Source of the DNA: Neorhizobium sp. UBA7851
Lineage (GTDB): Bacteria; Pseudomonadota; Alphaproteobacteria; Rhizobiales; Rhizobiaceae
Direction of reading: 5' to 3'
Length of the DNA stretch: 19,624 bases
NCBI GenBank assembly: GCA_002500765.1
Contig: DLSX01000227.1
Coordinates: 8,978 to 28,601 of the forward strand
The position numbers were made by a program, and so were the translations under genes. The notes below the pieces were generated by a model. That model had not been told where the DNA came from, did not search any database, and worked only from the letters and a program-made list of their open reading frames with translations. Below are positions 7,067-14,189 of this stretch, in pieces; the first letter of the stretch is position 1, and each line of letters begins with the position of its first letter.

Positions 7067-7108
7067 CACACCCCATCTATTGGACTAGCACACCGTTTGG
7101 CACACCCC
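7067..7108. repeat. Three short CACACC copies between divergent genes
   Basis: CACACC occurs at 7067, 7089 and 7101, twice extended to CACACCCC. All three are in the same orientation within the 138-bp gap between the divergent genes starting at 6988 and 7127. They may be binding sites for a regulator, but the motif is short and could be chance. Confidence 0.3.
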
Positions 7109-7126
7109 AAAAATGGACGTTTCGAC

Positions 7127-7699
7127 ATGAGACAAGACGTAAAGCTGATCGATTATCTGCGTGAACGCCACTCAACCCCGGTTGCGCAGATCAAGGGGCC
7201 GGCTCCGGATGCTGCTGAACTCGATGATATTCTCACCTCAGCCGTGCGCGTGCCTGACCACGGAAAGATCGCGCCCTGGCGCCTGGTCGTCTATCGCGGC
7301 GACATTTGCACCTCGCTCGGCGAAACCTTCCTTGAGATTGCCTCTGCGCAGAATGGCGAAATGACCGATGCTGCGAAAGAGGCGGAGCGGATACGCTTCA
7401 CCCGCGCACCGCTGGTCGTCGGCGTCATCAGCACCGCGGCGGCGCATGTGAAGATCCCCGAATGGGAACAGGTGCTGTCGGCCGGCGCCGTTTGCCTCAA
7501 CATGCTGATGGCCTGCGAGGCGCGCGGCTATGTCGCCAACTGGCGCACGGAATGGATTTCCTATGACGAGAAGGCGCTGAAGGCACTCGGCGTCAGGGAC
7601 GGCGAAAAGGTCGCCGGCTTCATTCATATCGGTTCCAGCGATTTTCCGGTGCCGGATCGTCCGCGCCCGCAGCTTGCCGATATCGTGACCTATGCCTGA
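7127..7699 (+). CDS. Nitroreductase family flavoprotein, YdjA-like
   Basis: A 190-residue protein of the NAD(P)H-dependent, FMN-containing nitroreductase family. The N-terminal RHST (14-17) matches the FMN-phosphate-binding RxS element, and RVPDHGKIAPWRLVV (41-55) is the characteristic block of the compact YdjA-type subfamily. The C-terminal WRTEW and GFIHIGSS segments fit the rest of the fold. Natural substrates of this subfamily are poorly defined. The ATG at 7127 is preferred because homologues begin just before KLIDYLR; the open frame runs back to 7007 but that part has no family similarity. The ribosome binding site is weak. The flavin reductase gene starts 12 bp after the stop, indicating an operon of two flavoproteins. 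Confidence 0.9.
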   Translation: MRQDVKLIDYLRERHSTPVAQIKGPAPDAAELDDILTSAVRVPDHGKIAPWRLVVYRGDICTSLGETFLEIASAQNGEMTDAAKEAERIRFTRAPLVVGVISTAAAHVKIPEWEQVLSAGAVCLNMLMACEARGYVANWRTEWISYDEKALKALGVRDGEKVAGFIHIGSSDFPVPDRPRPQLADIVTYA

Positions 7700-7702
7700 G
7701 GC

Positions 7703-7706
7703 AGGA
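7703..7706 (+). promoter_or_regulatory. Ribosome binding site that favours the ATG at 7712
   Basis: AGGA ends five bases before ATG 7712. A TTG at 7709 in the same frame would also open the reading frame, but ATG with this spacing is the more likely start. Confidence 0.6.
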
Positions 7707-7711
7707 CATTG

Positions 7712-8317
7712 ATGTTTTACCGGACGGATACGAATGATCACGGCATGGCGCACGATCCCTTCAAGGCGATCGTCGCGCCACGGCCGATCGGCTGGATCGG
7801 CACGAAGGGCAGGGACGGGTCGTTCAACCTCTCTCCCTATTCCTTCTTCAACATCGTATCCGACACGCCGAAACTGGTGATGTTTTCGTCCTCGGGCCGA
7901 AAGCACAGCCTGAGGAATGCCGAGGAGACGGGCGTCTTCACCGCAAGCCTGGCAAGCCGGCATCTGGCCGATCACGTCAACGCGTCCTCGGCCCCGGTCG
8001 AGTATGGCGTCAACGAGTTCGACCTGGCCGGATTGACCGCGGCGATGGGGCAGGTGGTCGATGCGCCTTATGTGGCACAGGCCTATACCGCGCTGGAATG
8101 CCGCCTGACCGAGATCATCCAGCCGAAGGGGCTGGATGGCGAGAAGTCGCAGTCGTTCATGGTCTTCGGCGAGGTTGTCGGCATCCATATCAGCGAGGAA
8201 ATCATTCGCGATGGGCGAATCGCCATGGATCTCGCCCGGCCGATCGCGCGCATGGGGTATATGGACTATGCTGATGGCGGCACGGACGTGTTCCAGCTTG
8301 CCCGTCCGCGCCGATAA
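7712..8317 (+). CDS. Flavin reductase-like protein, FMN-binding split barrel
   Basis: A 201-residue protein of the flavin reductase/DIM6-NTAB family (COG1853). The signature lies near the N-terminus: IVAPRPIGWIGTKG followed by FNLSPYSFFNIVSDTP and LVMFSSS, which bind FMN in the split-barrel fold; the C-terminal half (ALECRLTEII, FMVFGEVVGIHI) is also typical. Members reduce flavin with NAD(P)H for a partner oxygenase, or act on unknown flavin-linked substrates. It follows the nitroreductase gene by 12 bp and is surely co-transcribed with it, so the two may act together in a redox reaction. No oxygenase gene is present in the window, so the partner is undefined. The family call is firm and the role is open. 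Confidence 0.9.
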   Translation: MFYRTDTNDHGMAHDPFKAIVAPRPIGWIGTKGRDGSFNLSPYSFFNIVSDTPKLVMFSSSGRKHSLRNAEETGVFTASLASRHLADHVNASSAPVEYGVNEFDLAGLTAAMGQVVDAPYVAQAYTALECRLTEIIQPKGLDGEKSQSFMVFGEVVGIHISEEIIRDGRIAMDLARPIARMGYMDYADGGTDVFQLARPRR

Positions 8318-8334
8318 TCCGGCCGGATGTGGCG

Positions 8335-8364
8335 GTTAATAAACGTGGTGAACCAATATTAACC
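8335..8364. promoter_or_regulatory. AT-rich TTAA half-sites before the DUF2336 gene
   Basis: GTTAAT (8335-8340) and ATTAACC (8358-8364), with GTGAACC between them, form an AT-rich island in GC-rich sequence. TTAA and TTAACC elements are the half-sites of CtrA boxes in alphaproteobacteria, but no exact TTAA-N7-TTAA is present. The assignment is tentative. Confidence 0.25.
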
Positions 8365-8427
8365 TTTTCGATCTAGCGTTCGGCAAGTCGGGCCGTTGAG
8401 GCGTCGGCCAGATTTCCGAGGCGCATT

Positions 8428-9555
8428 GTGATCGTACAGGCATTTCTACGTTGGGCAGAAACGGCAAGGACCGGCGATCGGGCAAGGGCGGCGAGCGCGC
8501 TTGCCAAGGCGTTCATACAGTCGTCTCTCGGTGCGGAAGAACATCGCGCCGCGATGATGGCGATGACCTATCTTCTCGATGATCCATCGCCGAAGGTGCG
8601 GCTGTCGCTCGCTCAGGCGCTGGCATCGTCGGATGCGGCTCCGCGCGCCATCATCCTGTCGCTTGCTGAAGACCAGCCGGAGATCGCCTGCACGGTGATT
8701 GCCTGCTCGCCCGTGCTTCGTGATGCCGATCTCGTCGAGCTTGCGGGCAGAGGTGATTCGTTGACACGGTCGCTCGTCGCGGCCCGTCCGTCACTCGGTT
8801 ACAGCGCTGCCGCCGCGGTTGCCGAGGTGGGCGATGGCGCCGAGATCATCCTTCTTCTGGAAAACGAAACGGCGTCGGTAAGCCGTATTTCCCTGCGTCG
8901 CATGGCGGAACGTTTCGGACATCTGGCGGATGTGCGTCATCTGCTGCTGGAACGTGGCAATCTTCCCGCGGATGCCCGGCATATGCTGGTTTCGCATGTG
9001 GCGGCGGCACTGGCCGGTTCGGATCTCGTTACCCGGACGATCGGCACCAAGCGGATCGGCATCGTGACACGGGAAGCGGGTGACGAGGCTGTTGTGGCGA
9101 TTGCCGGCTCGATTGCCCATGATGAAATTCCAGAGCTGGTCGGCCATCTGAAATCGAGCGGACGCTTGACGCCGGCTCTTCTCATCCATGCGCTTTGCAG
9201 CGGCAAGGTGGACTTCTTCGCGTCGGCAATCATGTCGCTCGTCACGCTCGAGGAACGTCGCGTGCGCGCCATCCTGGCAACCGGCAGGATCCATGCGGTC
9301 CGGGCGCTGTTCGAGGCGGCCGGTATCGGGCGCGATATCGTTGCCGTGTTCGTCGAAGCCGTATTTCTCTGGCGCCGTGCCGCTGCAGGCGGCGGGACGG
9401 ATACCTGCTATGGCGTGCTGCTGGAGCAATTCGAAAGCGCGCGCGGCGATGGCGGAGCCATCGGCCAGTTGCTGGACATGGTCGATCTGCTTCACCGCGG
9501 CGAGCTGCGCCGCAGCGCCCGTTCCTATGCCGCGGATGTTTCGCTTGTTGCCTGA
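8428..9555 (+). CDS. DUF2336 protein with HEAT-like helical repeats
   Basis: The 375-residue product fits the alphaproteobacterial DUF2336 family (PF10098) in length and in its helical-repeat pattern: LLDDPSPKVRLSLAQALASSDAAPRAIILSLA near residues 50-80 is the family's typical repeat, followed by further alpha-helical units rich in Ala, Leu and Val. No enzyme motif, signal peptide or membrane segment is seen. Such proteins are predicted to be cytoplasmic scaffolds and some are tied to cell-cycle or motility control, but this one has no assigned role. Translation appears to start at GTG 8428, with GAGG (8418-8421) six bases upstream. It is convergent with the gene ending at 9582, with a 26-bp gap and no obvious terminator. 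Confidence 0.85.
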   Translation: MIVQAFLRWAETARTGDRARAASALAKAFIQSSLGAEEHRAAMMAMTYLLDDPSPKVRLSLAQALASSDAAPRAIILSLAEDQPEIACTVIACSPVLRDADLVELAGRGDSLTRSLVAARPSLGYSAAAAVAEVGDGAEIILLLENETASVSRISLRRMAERFGHLADVRHLLLERGNLPADARHMLVSHVAAALAGSDLVTRTIGTKRIGIVTREAGDEAVVAIAGSIAHDEIPELVGHLKSSGRLTPALLIHALCSGKVDFFASAIMSLVTLEERRVRAILATGRIHAVRALFEAAGIGRDIVAVFVEAVFLWRRAAAGGGTDTCYGVLLEQFESARGDGGAIGQLLDMVDLLHRGELRRSARSYAADVSLVA

Positions 9556-9581
9556 TCGGCCATAGGTCGAATGTCTCTGTC

Positions 9582-10034
9582 TTACCGATCGAACCTGCGG
9601 GCGACCCAGGAATAACCACCTTCCACGAGACGGACAGGCTTCGTCATCAGTGTTTTTACGCCTTCGGTGGTTGGTAGAACGGTGCGCACACGCTGAATGG
9701 CGCGCCCTGCGAGCGTCTCTGCCTCTTCCGGTGTCACTTCTGCGACTTCCGTTTCCGTCCCTGCCGTTGCGTTGGCCGTTTGATGTGGCGCATCCGACGA
9801 CGGGCGCGCGGCTGGAACCGGTCCGATATTCGGCACGCCGGCAACCTGCGGATCCTGGCAGACGGCGATGAGAACCGCATAGGGCCGGTTGGCATAGGTG
9901 GGAAGATGGTCCTCGGAGACGGCATCGCACATTGCAACGGTCGGCCAGCGCTCCTGCGCCGTCGCGATATATTGGCAGTCGGTCCCGCTGTCGCTACAGC
10001 CGAGAATGGTCATGACAACGAGGGCAGCGTTCAT
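9582..10034 (-). CDS. Small cysteine-containing protein of unknown function
   Basis: A 150-residue product. The N-terminal third (MNAALVVMTILGC...) is the most structured part and has cysteines at 13, 20, 36 and 59, separated by an Arg-Trp-Pro segment. The middle is a low-complexity Pro/Ala/Thr/Glu linker, and the end is an alpha-helical tail with basic residues. The short hydrophobic start could be a weak signal or a lipobox (ILGC), but it lacks the positive charges a lipoprotein signal normally has, so I would not call it a lipoprotein. GGAG lies seven bases before the chosen ATG at 10034; an alternative ATG lies four codons upstream at 10046. It is 78 bp downstream of the AI-2E-type permease gene on the same strand and may be its operon partner. 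I do not recognise a named family. Confidence 0.7.
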   Translation of the reverse strand: MNAALVVMTILGCSDSGTDCQYIATAQERWPTVAMCDAVSEDHLPTYANRPYAVLIAVCQDPQVAGVPNIGPVPAARPSSDAPHQTANATAGTETEVAEVTPEEAETLAGRAIQRVRTVLPTTEGVKTLMTKPVRLVEGGYSWVARRFDR

Positions 10035-10112
10035 TGCGATCTCCAACAGATTCGATCGAGCTTATGGCGAAGATCATGGCCCGATAAAGGCTCTCTGTCG
10101 GCTGATCCTGGC

Positions 10113-11321
10113 TTAGGGGCCGGAAACCTTGCGTACTGCCGGCAAATCTTCTTCGGCAATCACGGTTTCCGAATCGGCTAGGGTGTCCGCTTCCGACACA
10201 TCCGCGATTTTGACCTCGCGAATCCACTCGCGCCAGATCGAGACGACGAGAGCCATCAGTACCGGTCCGATGAAAAGTCCGAGGAAACCCATCGTCTTGA
10301 CGCCGCCGACAAGACCGAAAAAGGTCGGCAGGAAAGGAAGCTTGATCGGTCCGCCGACAAGGCGCGGCCTCAACGTCTTGTCGACGATGAAAAGTTCGAC
10401 ACTGCCCCAGACGAACAGGCCGACACCGGCAACATAGGATCCGTTGGCGACGAGATAGGCTGATACAAGCGTGAACGAGAGCGGTGCGCCGCCGGGAATG
10501 AGGGCCATGACGCCGGTCAGCACGCCGAAGGTGACTGGCGACGGAACGCCGGCGATCCAGTAGGCGATGCCGAGCACGATGCCTTCACCGATGGCAATCA
10601 GGGTCATGCCGGTGACGGTGGAGCTGATCGTGGCCGGAACGACGCGGGAAATCCGCTCCCAGCGTGTCGGAAAGATCCGTTCGCCCAGAAGGTCGATCTG
10701 GGTGCTGAAGGACGCCCCGTCGCGATAGACGAAAAACAGCGCGATCAGCATGAACAGCAGCGTCAGCATGATGTGGAAGGCGCTGTTTCCGGCGACAAGC
10801 ACGCCGTGATAGATCGCGCCGATATTGGCGCCGCTGACCAGTTGCGCCAACTCGCCGACGGCACCGGGCGCCCCGATATGACGGGTCCACTGGGTGCCGA
10901 GCCATTCGCCGACAAAGGGCAGGCCGGTGATCCAGACGGGCGGCGGCGCGCCGTTTCTGTTGACTTCTACGGCCCATCGGAACCACTCCGCGACTTCACC
11001 GGCGGCGTAGGACGCGCCGATGCTGATCGGAATGACGATGAAGAGAACGATGAAGATGATCGCCAGCGTCGCACCGATCGTCGTGTTGCCGCCGACATGG
11101 GAAAGCAGACGGCGATAGAGCGGCCAGCTGGCAAAGCCGATCACCAGTGCGGCAAGAACCGGAACGAGAAAGCCGTGGAAGAAATAGATGGCGGCGGCGG
11201 CGACGATGATCAGCAGCCAGCGGGCGGCCGAGATCGGTGATATCAGGGCAACCCTGTTGGGGCTGACGGGGCCAAGCCAGCGCGGCTCGGTGCCTTTTCG
11301 ATTGCTGCTGCGGTTCACCAT
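10113..11321 (-). CDS. AI-2E/PerM family transporter
   Basis: A 402-residue polytopic inner-membrane protein of the AI-2E family transporters (PF01594, PerM-like). About eight hydrophobic segments are visible: a pair near 30-65, one around 85-105, one near 195-215, and a cluster in the C-terminal half. The family signature falls near the end: LPFLPTFFGLVGGVKTMGFLGLFIGPVLMAL. Members have been linked to autoinducer-2 export, to Na+/H+ exchange and to peptidoglycan or lipid traffic, so the substrate should be left open. The N-terminus is polar and basic and the C-terminal tail acidic, both presumably cytoplasmic. AGGA lies close to the ATG at 11321. It is divergent from the phytochrome gene. 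A possible promoter is listed at 11346-11375. Confidence 0.92.
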   Translation of the reverse strand: MVNRSSNRKGTEPRWLGPVSPNRVALISPISAARWLLIIVAAAAIYFFHGFLVPVLAALVIGFASWPLYRRLLSHVGGNTTIGATLAIIFIVLFIVIPISIGASYAAGEVAEWFRWAVEVNRNGAPPPVWITGLPFVGEWLGTQWTRHIGAPGAVGELAQLVSGANIGAIYHGVLVAGNSAFHIMLTLLFMLIALFFVYRDGASFSTQIDLLGERIFPTRWERISRVVPATISSTVTGMTLIAIGEGIVLGIAYWIAGVPSPVTFGVLTGVMALIPGGAPLSFTLVSAYLVANGSYVAGVGLFVWGSVELFIVDKTLRPRLVGGPIKLPFLPTFFGLVGGVKTMGFLGLFIGPVLMALVVSIWREWIREVKIADVSEADTLADSETVIAEEDLPAVRKVSGP

Positions 11322-11345
11322 GGATTCCTGTCTAAATCTGGCTCC

Positions 11346-11375
11346 TATATGGCCAGCGGAGATCTTGAAAACAAG
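11346..11375 (-). promoter_or_regulatory. Candidate promoter for the AI-2E family transporter
   Basis: On the minus strand CTTGTT (11370-11375) is followed after 18 bases by CATATA (11346-11351), close to the rhizobial sigma-70 pattern CTTGAC-N17-CTATAT. The -10 lies 24 bases upstream of the start codon. Confidence 0.4.
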
Positions 11376-11409
11376 CTTCGCACCGATTCATTAAAACGCT
11401 ACTTCCTTA

Positions 11410-11438
11410 CTTGCGGTAGCGCTTAGATGCGATAGAAA
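11410..11438 (+). promoter_or_regulatory. Candidate promoter for the phytochrome gene
   Basis: CTTGCG (11410-11415) and TAGAAA (11433-11438) are separated by 17 bases, resembling the rhizobial sigma-70 consensus. The predicted transcription start falls at about 11445, on a palindrome. Confidence 0.4.
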
Positions 11439-11444
11439 TATGAA

Positions 11445-11460
11445 ATTGCCAATTGGCGAT
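11445..11460. promoter_or_regulatory. 16-bp imperfect palindrome over the likely start of transcription
   Basis: ATTGCCAATTGGCGAT is self-complementary apart from one pair of positions. It lies directly after the candidate -10, a position that would allow a repressor to block the phytochrome promoter. Confidence 0.5.
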
Positions 11461-11482
11461 ACCGCTCCATTTAAACACGGGT

Positions 11483-11495
11483 ATGTTTTAAACAT
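11483..11495. promoter_or_regulatory. 13-bp palindrome ATGTTTTAAACAT in the phytochrome leader
   Basis: ATGTTT and AAACAT are perfect inverted arms around a single T. A related half, CATTTAAAC, occurs at 11468-11476, giving a larger inverted pattern with GTTTTAAAC (11485-11493). This looks like an operator for a dimeric regulator in the 5' leader. Confidence 0.5.
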
Positions 11496-11511
11496 CTTGC
11501 GGGTCTGGAAA

Positions 11512-11589
11512 ATGACGCGTGAGGAAGAGGAGTACCGTGTGCCATCGGCGACACGGGAGCTTCAAGGGAAAATTGATGCGTCAGAATGA
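11512..11589 (+). CDS. Possible 25-codon upstream ORF overlapping the phytochrome start
   Basis: ATG 11512 opens a 25-codon frame rich in Glu and Arg at its start (MTREEEEYRV...), ending with TGA at 11587-11589. It overlaps the phytochrome ATG (11576) by 14 bases in another frame. A TGGA lies four bases upstream. Overlap of this type could give translational coupling, but a chance ORF is just as likely. Confidence 0.25.
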   Translation: MTREEEEYRVPSATRELQGKIDASE

Positions 11590-14122
11590 AGCGGTCACTC
11601 TCACGAACTGCGACCGTGAACCTATCCATATCCCCGGTTCCATTCAGCCGCATGGTTGTCTGATGGTCTGCGACAGCGTGGGCTCCGTCATTCTGCAGCA
11701 TTCCGCCAATCTCGCCGAAATGCTTGGCATCGATTTTCCGGTGATCGGCGAGAGGCTGGAGGCGGTGTTGGGCGGTGAAGTTGCCCATACGCTTCGAAAT
11801 GCGCTGGCGACATCCGACGACCCCGCCCGGCCTGCGCTGCGCCACGCGCTGAAGCTTGCTACGGGCAAGTCCATGGATATCGCGCTTCACCGCAATGGCG
11901 AAAAAGTGATCCTGGAATTCGAGCCGGCATCCAGCGATACCGATCAGCCGCTCGAGGTCGCACGCATGCTGATCAGCCGGATCCGCAATGTTTCCAGCCT
12001 CGACCGGCTGGTGCAGAGCGCGACGCGGCTGATGTATGCAATGCTGGGGTATGATCGCGTCATGGTCTACCGGTTCGAGCAGGACGGTTCGGGAAAGGTC
12101 ATCAGCGAGTATAAAAGGCGCGATCTCGAGAGTTTTCGCGGGCAGTATTTCCCTGCCGGCGATATCCCGGTCCAGGCTCGGGCGCTCTACATCAAGAACA
12201 CGATCCGGGTGATCTGCGATGCCAATTATGAGCGCGTGCCGATCGTGCCGGAACTCGACGAGGACAGCCAGCCGCTTGATCTTTCCTTCGCGCATCTGCG
12301 CAGCGTGTCGCCCATCCACTGTGAATACCTGCGCAACATGGGCGTCGGCGCCTCCATGTCGATCTCGATCGTGCTGGACGGCGAGCTTTGGGGGCTGATT
12401 GCCTGCCATCACTATTCGCCGAAAATTCTCTCCATGCCCCAGCGTGTCGCCGCCGAAACCTTCGGCGAGTTCTTCTCGCTGCATCTGTCGGCGCTGCGGC
12501 AGAAGGAACTGCACGAGACGGCAAGCACGGCCCGCCGTTCGCTGGACCGCTTCCTGCAGGAGGCTTCGCATCATCGCGATATCAGCGTTTTGTTGCGCAG
12601 TTCGATGGAGGCCTTTTCGTCGATGATGCCCTGCGACGGGGTCGGCTTGTGGCTCGATGGTGTCTGGACCAGCCAGGGAACTGCGCCGCCGGCCGAGATG
12701 ATCGGCGAACTGGCGGACGAGATCGGCGGACTGACCGGCGGCAAGGTCTGGTCGACCTTCCAGCTTTCCCAAGCCGTGCCGCAATCCGGCATCTCGCCCG
12801 ACGATGCCTGCGGGGTGCTTGTCATTCCGTTGTCGCAGCGGCCGAGGGATTATCTGTTCTTCTTCCGCAAGGAAGTGGTTCAGACGCTCGACTGGGCCGG
12901 TAATCCCGACAAGTCATATACGACGGGCCCGATGGGTGACCGGCTGACGCCGCGCAAAAGCTTTGCCATCTGGAAGGAAACGGTAAGGCTTCAGGCCCAG
13001 CCCTGGACCGACAGTGAGCGGGAGATCGGCGAAGCCATTCGCGCCGTTCTCGTCGAGATCGTCCTGCACCATAACGAAATGCTGGCCGACGAGCGCGGCA
13101 AGGCTGATGTGCGCCAGCGCATGCTCAATGAAGAGCTCAATCACCGCGTCAAGAACATCCTGTCGATCATCAAGGCGCTTGTCGGCCATCCGGTCGAAAG
13201 CGGACGCAGCCTCGCCGATTATGTCGGCTCGCTGAAGGGACGCATTCAGGCGCTTGCCTTCGCGCATGACCAGGTGGTTCGCGGCGGAGACGGCGGCGCA
13301 CTTCTGGACCTGCTGGAAGCCGAATTGCGCCCCTATATGGAGGGCACTCGTTATGTGGCGCTCGAGGGCCCGCGCGTATGGTTGGACAGTCGGGCGTTTT
13401 CGGTCATGGCGCTGGTTCTGCACGAGATGTCGACCAATGCTGCCAAATATGGGTCGCTTTCGGTTCCGGGCGGCAGGCTCGACGTGCGCTGGACGAAACG
13501 CCCTTCGGGAGCTTGCGAATTGAGCTGGACCGAAAGTGGTGGTCCTGTGGTGACGCCACCGAGCCGCAGCGGGTTCGGCAGCGTGCTGATCGGGCGAAGC
13601 ATTCCGTATGAGCTCGATGGCGAGGCGGAGGTGAACTATCCCGCAACCGGCATCGAGGCTCGCTTCCTGGTGCCTTCGAAACATCTGCATGGCGAGGACG
13701 ATGTCACGACCGTTCGCGTCGGGCATGTTGAGCCCGCAGAGACGGAAAGACTGGCGACGCCGCAACTGGCCGAGAAGGAATTCCTGCTGGTTGAGGACCA
13801 GATGCTGATTGCCGCCGATGTCGAATCCATGCTGGCCGAATACGGGATCAACAAGGTGACGACGGCGCCTTCCGTTTCCGAAGCAATGCGCAGGCTGAGG
13901 GGCTTTACCCCAGATGTCGCGATCCTCGACGTCAATCTCGGCTCAGGCACGTCGCTTCCGATTGCCGAGGAACTGGTGCGGCGTGGCGTGCCCTTCGTCT
14001 TCGCCACCGGCTACAGCGATCGTTCGATCATACCGGCCAACCTGACAGCGCCGATCGTTCGCAAGCCTTACGAGGCGGAGGCATTGATCTCCGCCGTCAC
14101 GAAGCTGCTCGAAACGCGCTAA
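11576..14122 (+). CDS. Bacteriophytochrome histidine kinase, Agp2-like, with C-terminal receiver
   Basis: This 848-residue cytoplasmic red/far-red photoreceptor kinase has PAS (about 1-115), GAF (about 135-310), PHY (about 320-500), HWE kinase (about 510-705) and receiver (735-845) domains. Cys12, in the NCDREPIHIPGSIQPHG block, is the expected biliverdin attachment site. The GAF domain has YFPAGDIP (191-198, Asp196) and SPIHCEYLRN (His248). The PHY tongue has WAG (440-442) and PRKSF (460-464 region). His523 (LNHRVKN) is the phosphoacceptor; N621 and WTE (651-653) are HWE-type features. In the receiver, E740/D741, Asp785, Thr811 and Lys830 are in place. The order and sequence closely resemble Agrobacterium Agp2, a bathy phytochrome; Gln190, at the position of Gln188 of Pseudomonas PaBphP, supports that. 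The start has AAGGGA six bases upstream. Oddity: PASDIP reads PAGDIP. No heme oxygenase gene is in the window. Confidence 0.95.
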   Translation: MRQNEAVTLTNCDREPIHIPGSIQPHGCLMVCDSVGSVILQHSANLAEMLGIDFPVIGERLEAVLGGEVAHTLRNALATSDDPARPALRHALKLATGKSMDIALHRNGEKVILEFEPASSDTDQPLEVARMLISRIRNVSSLDRLVQSATRLMYAMLGYDRVMVYRFEQDGSGKVISEYKRRDLESFRGQYFPAGDIPVQARALYIKNTIRVICDANYERVPIVPELDEDSQPLDLSFAHLRSVSPIHCEYLRNMGVGASMSISIVLDGELWGLIACHHYSPKILSMPQRVAAETFGEFFSLHLSALRQKELHETASTARRSLDRFLQEASHHRDISVLLRSSMEAFSSMMPCDGVGLWLDGVWTSQGTAPPAEMIGELADEIGGLTGGKVWSTFQLSQAVPQSGISPDDACGVLVIPLSQRPRDYLFFFRKEVVQTLDWAGNPDKSYTTGPMGDRLTPRKSFAIWKETVRLQAQPWTDSEREIGEAIRAVLVEIVLHHNEMLADERGKADVRQRMLNEELNHRVKNILSIIKALVGHPVESGRSLADYVGSLKGRIQALAFAHDQVVRGGDGGALLDLLEAELRPYMEGTRYVALEGPRVWLDSRAFSVMALVLHEMSTNAAKYGSLSVPGGRLDVRWTKRPSGACELSWTESGGPVVTPPSRSGFGSVLIGRSIPYELDGEAEVNYPATGIEARFLVPSKHLHGEDDVTTVRVGHVEPAETERLATPQLAEKEFLLVEDQMLIAADVESMLAEYGINKVTTAPSVSEAMRRLRGFTPDVAILDVNLGSGTSLPIAEELVRRGVPFVFATGYSDRSIIPANLTAPIVRKPYEAEALISAVTKLLETR

Positions 14123-14123
14123 G

Positions 14124-14189
14124 GCGGTTCCAGAAAAGGTGCGAACCGGTTTCGCGTCAGGAACCGTGCCGAAACAAATGCTCTAAAGC
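14124..14189. repeat. Short copy of a rhizobial palindromic repeat
   Basis: CGGTTCC (14125-14131) pairs with GGAACCG (14160-14166). The inner segment GAACCGGTTTCGCGTC (14143-14158) and the tail AAATGCTCTAAAGC (14176-14189) recur with one mismatch each at 15132-15147 and 15203-15216. The copy lacks the middle part of the longer element. It fills the gap between two convergent genes and supplies the pdxY stop codon. Confidence 0.75.

Noticed and set aside
7098..7113. TGGCAC resembling a sigma-54 -24 element before the nitroreductase gene
   Set aside because: No TTGC -12 element follows at the required spacing.
8317..8328. Perfect 12-bp palindrome ATCCGGCCGGAT after the flavin reductase gene
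   Set aside because: It has no loop or T-tract and short GC-rich palindromes of this kind are frequent in such a genome.
11471..12784. A 437-codon minus-strand frame over the phytochrome N-terminus
   Set aside because: It overlaps clear PAS and GAF coding sequence and its translation is rich in Arg, His and Gln, typical of an antisense shadow.
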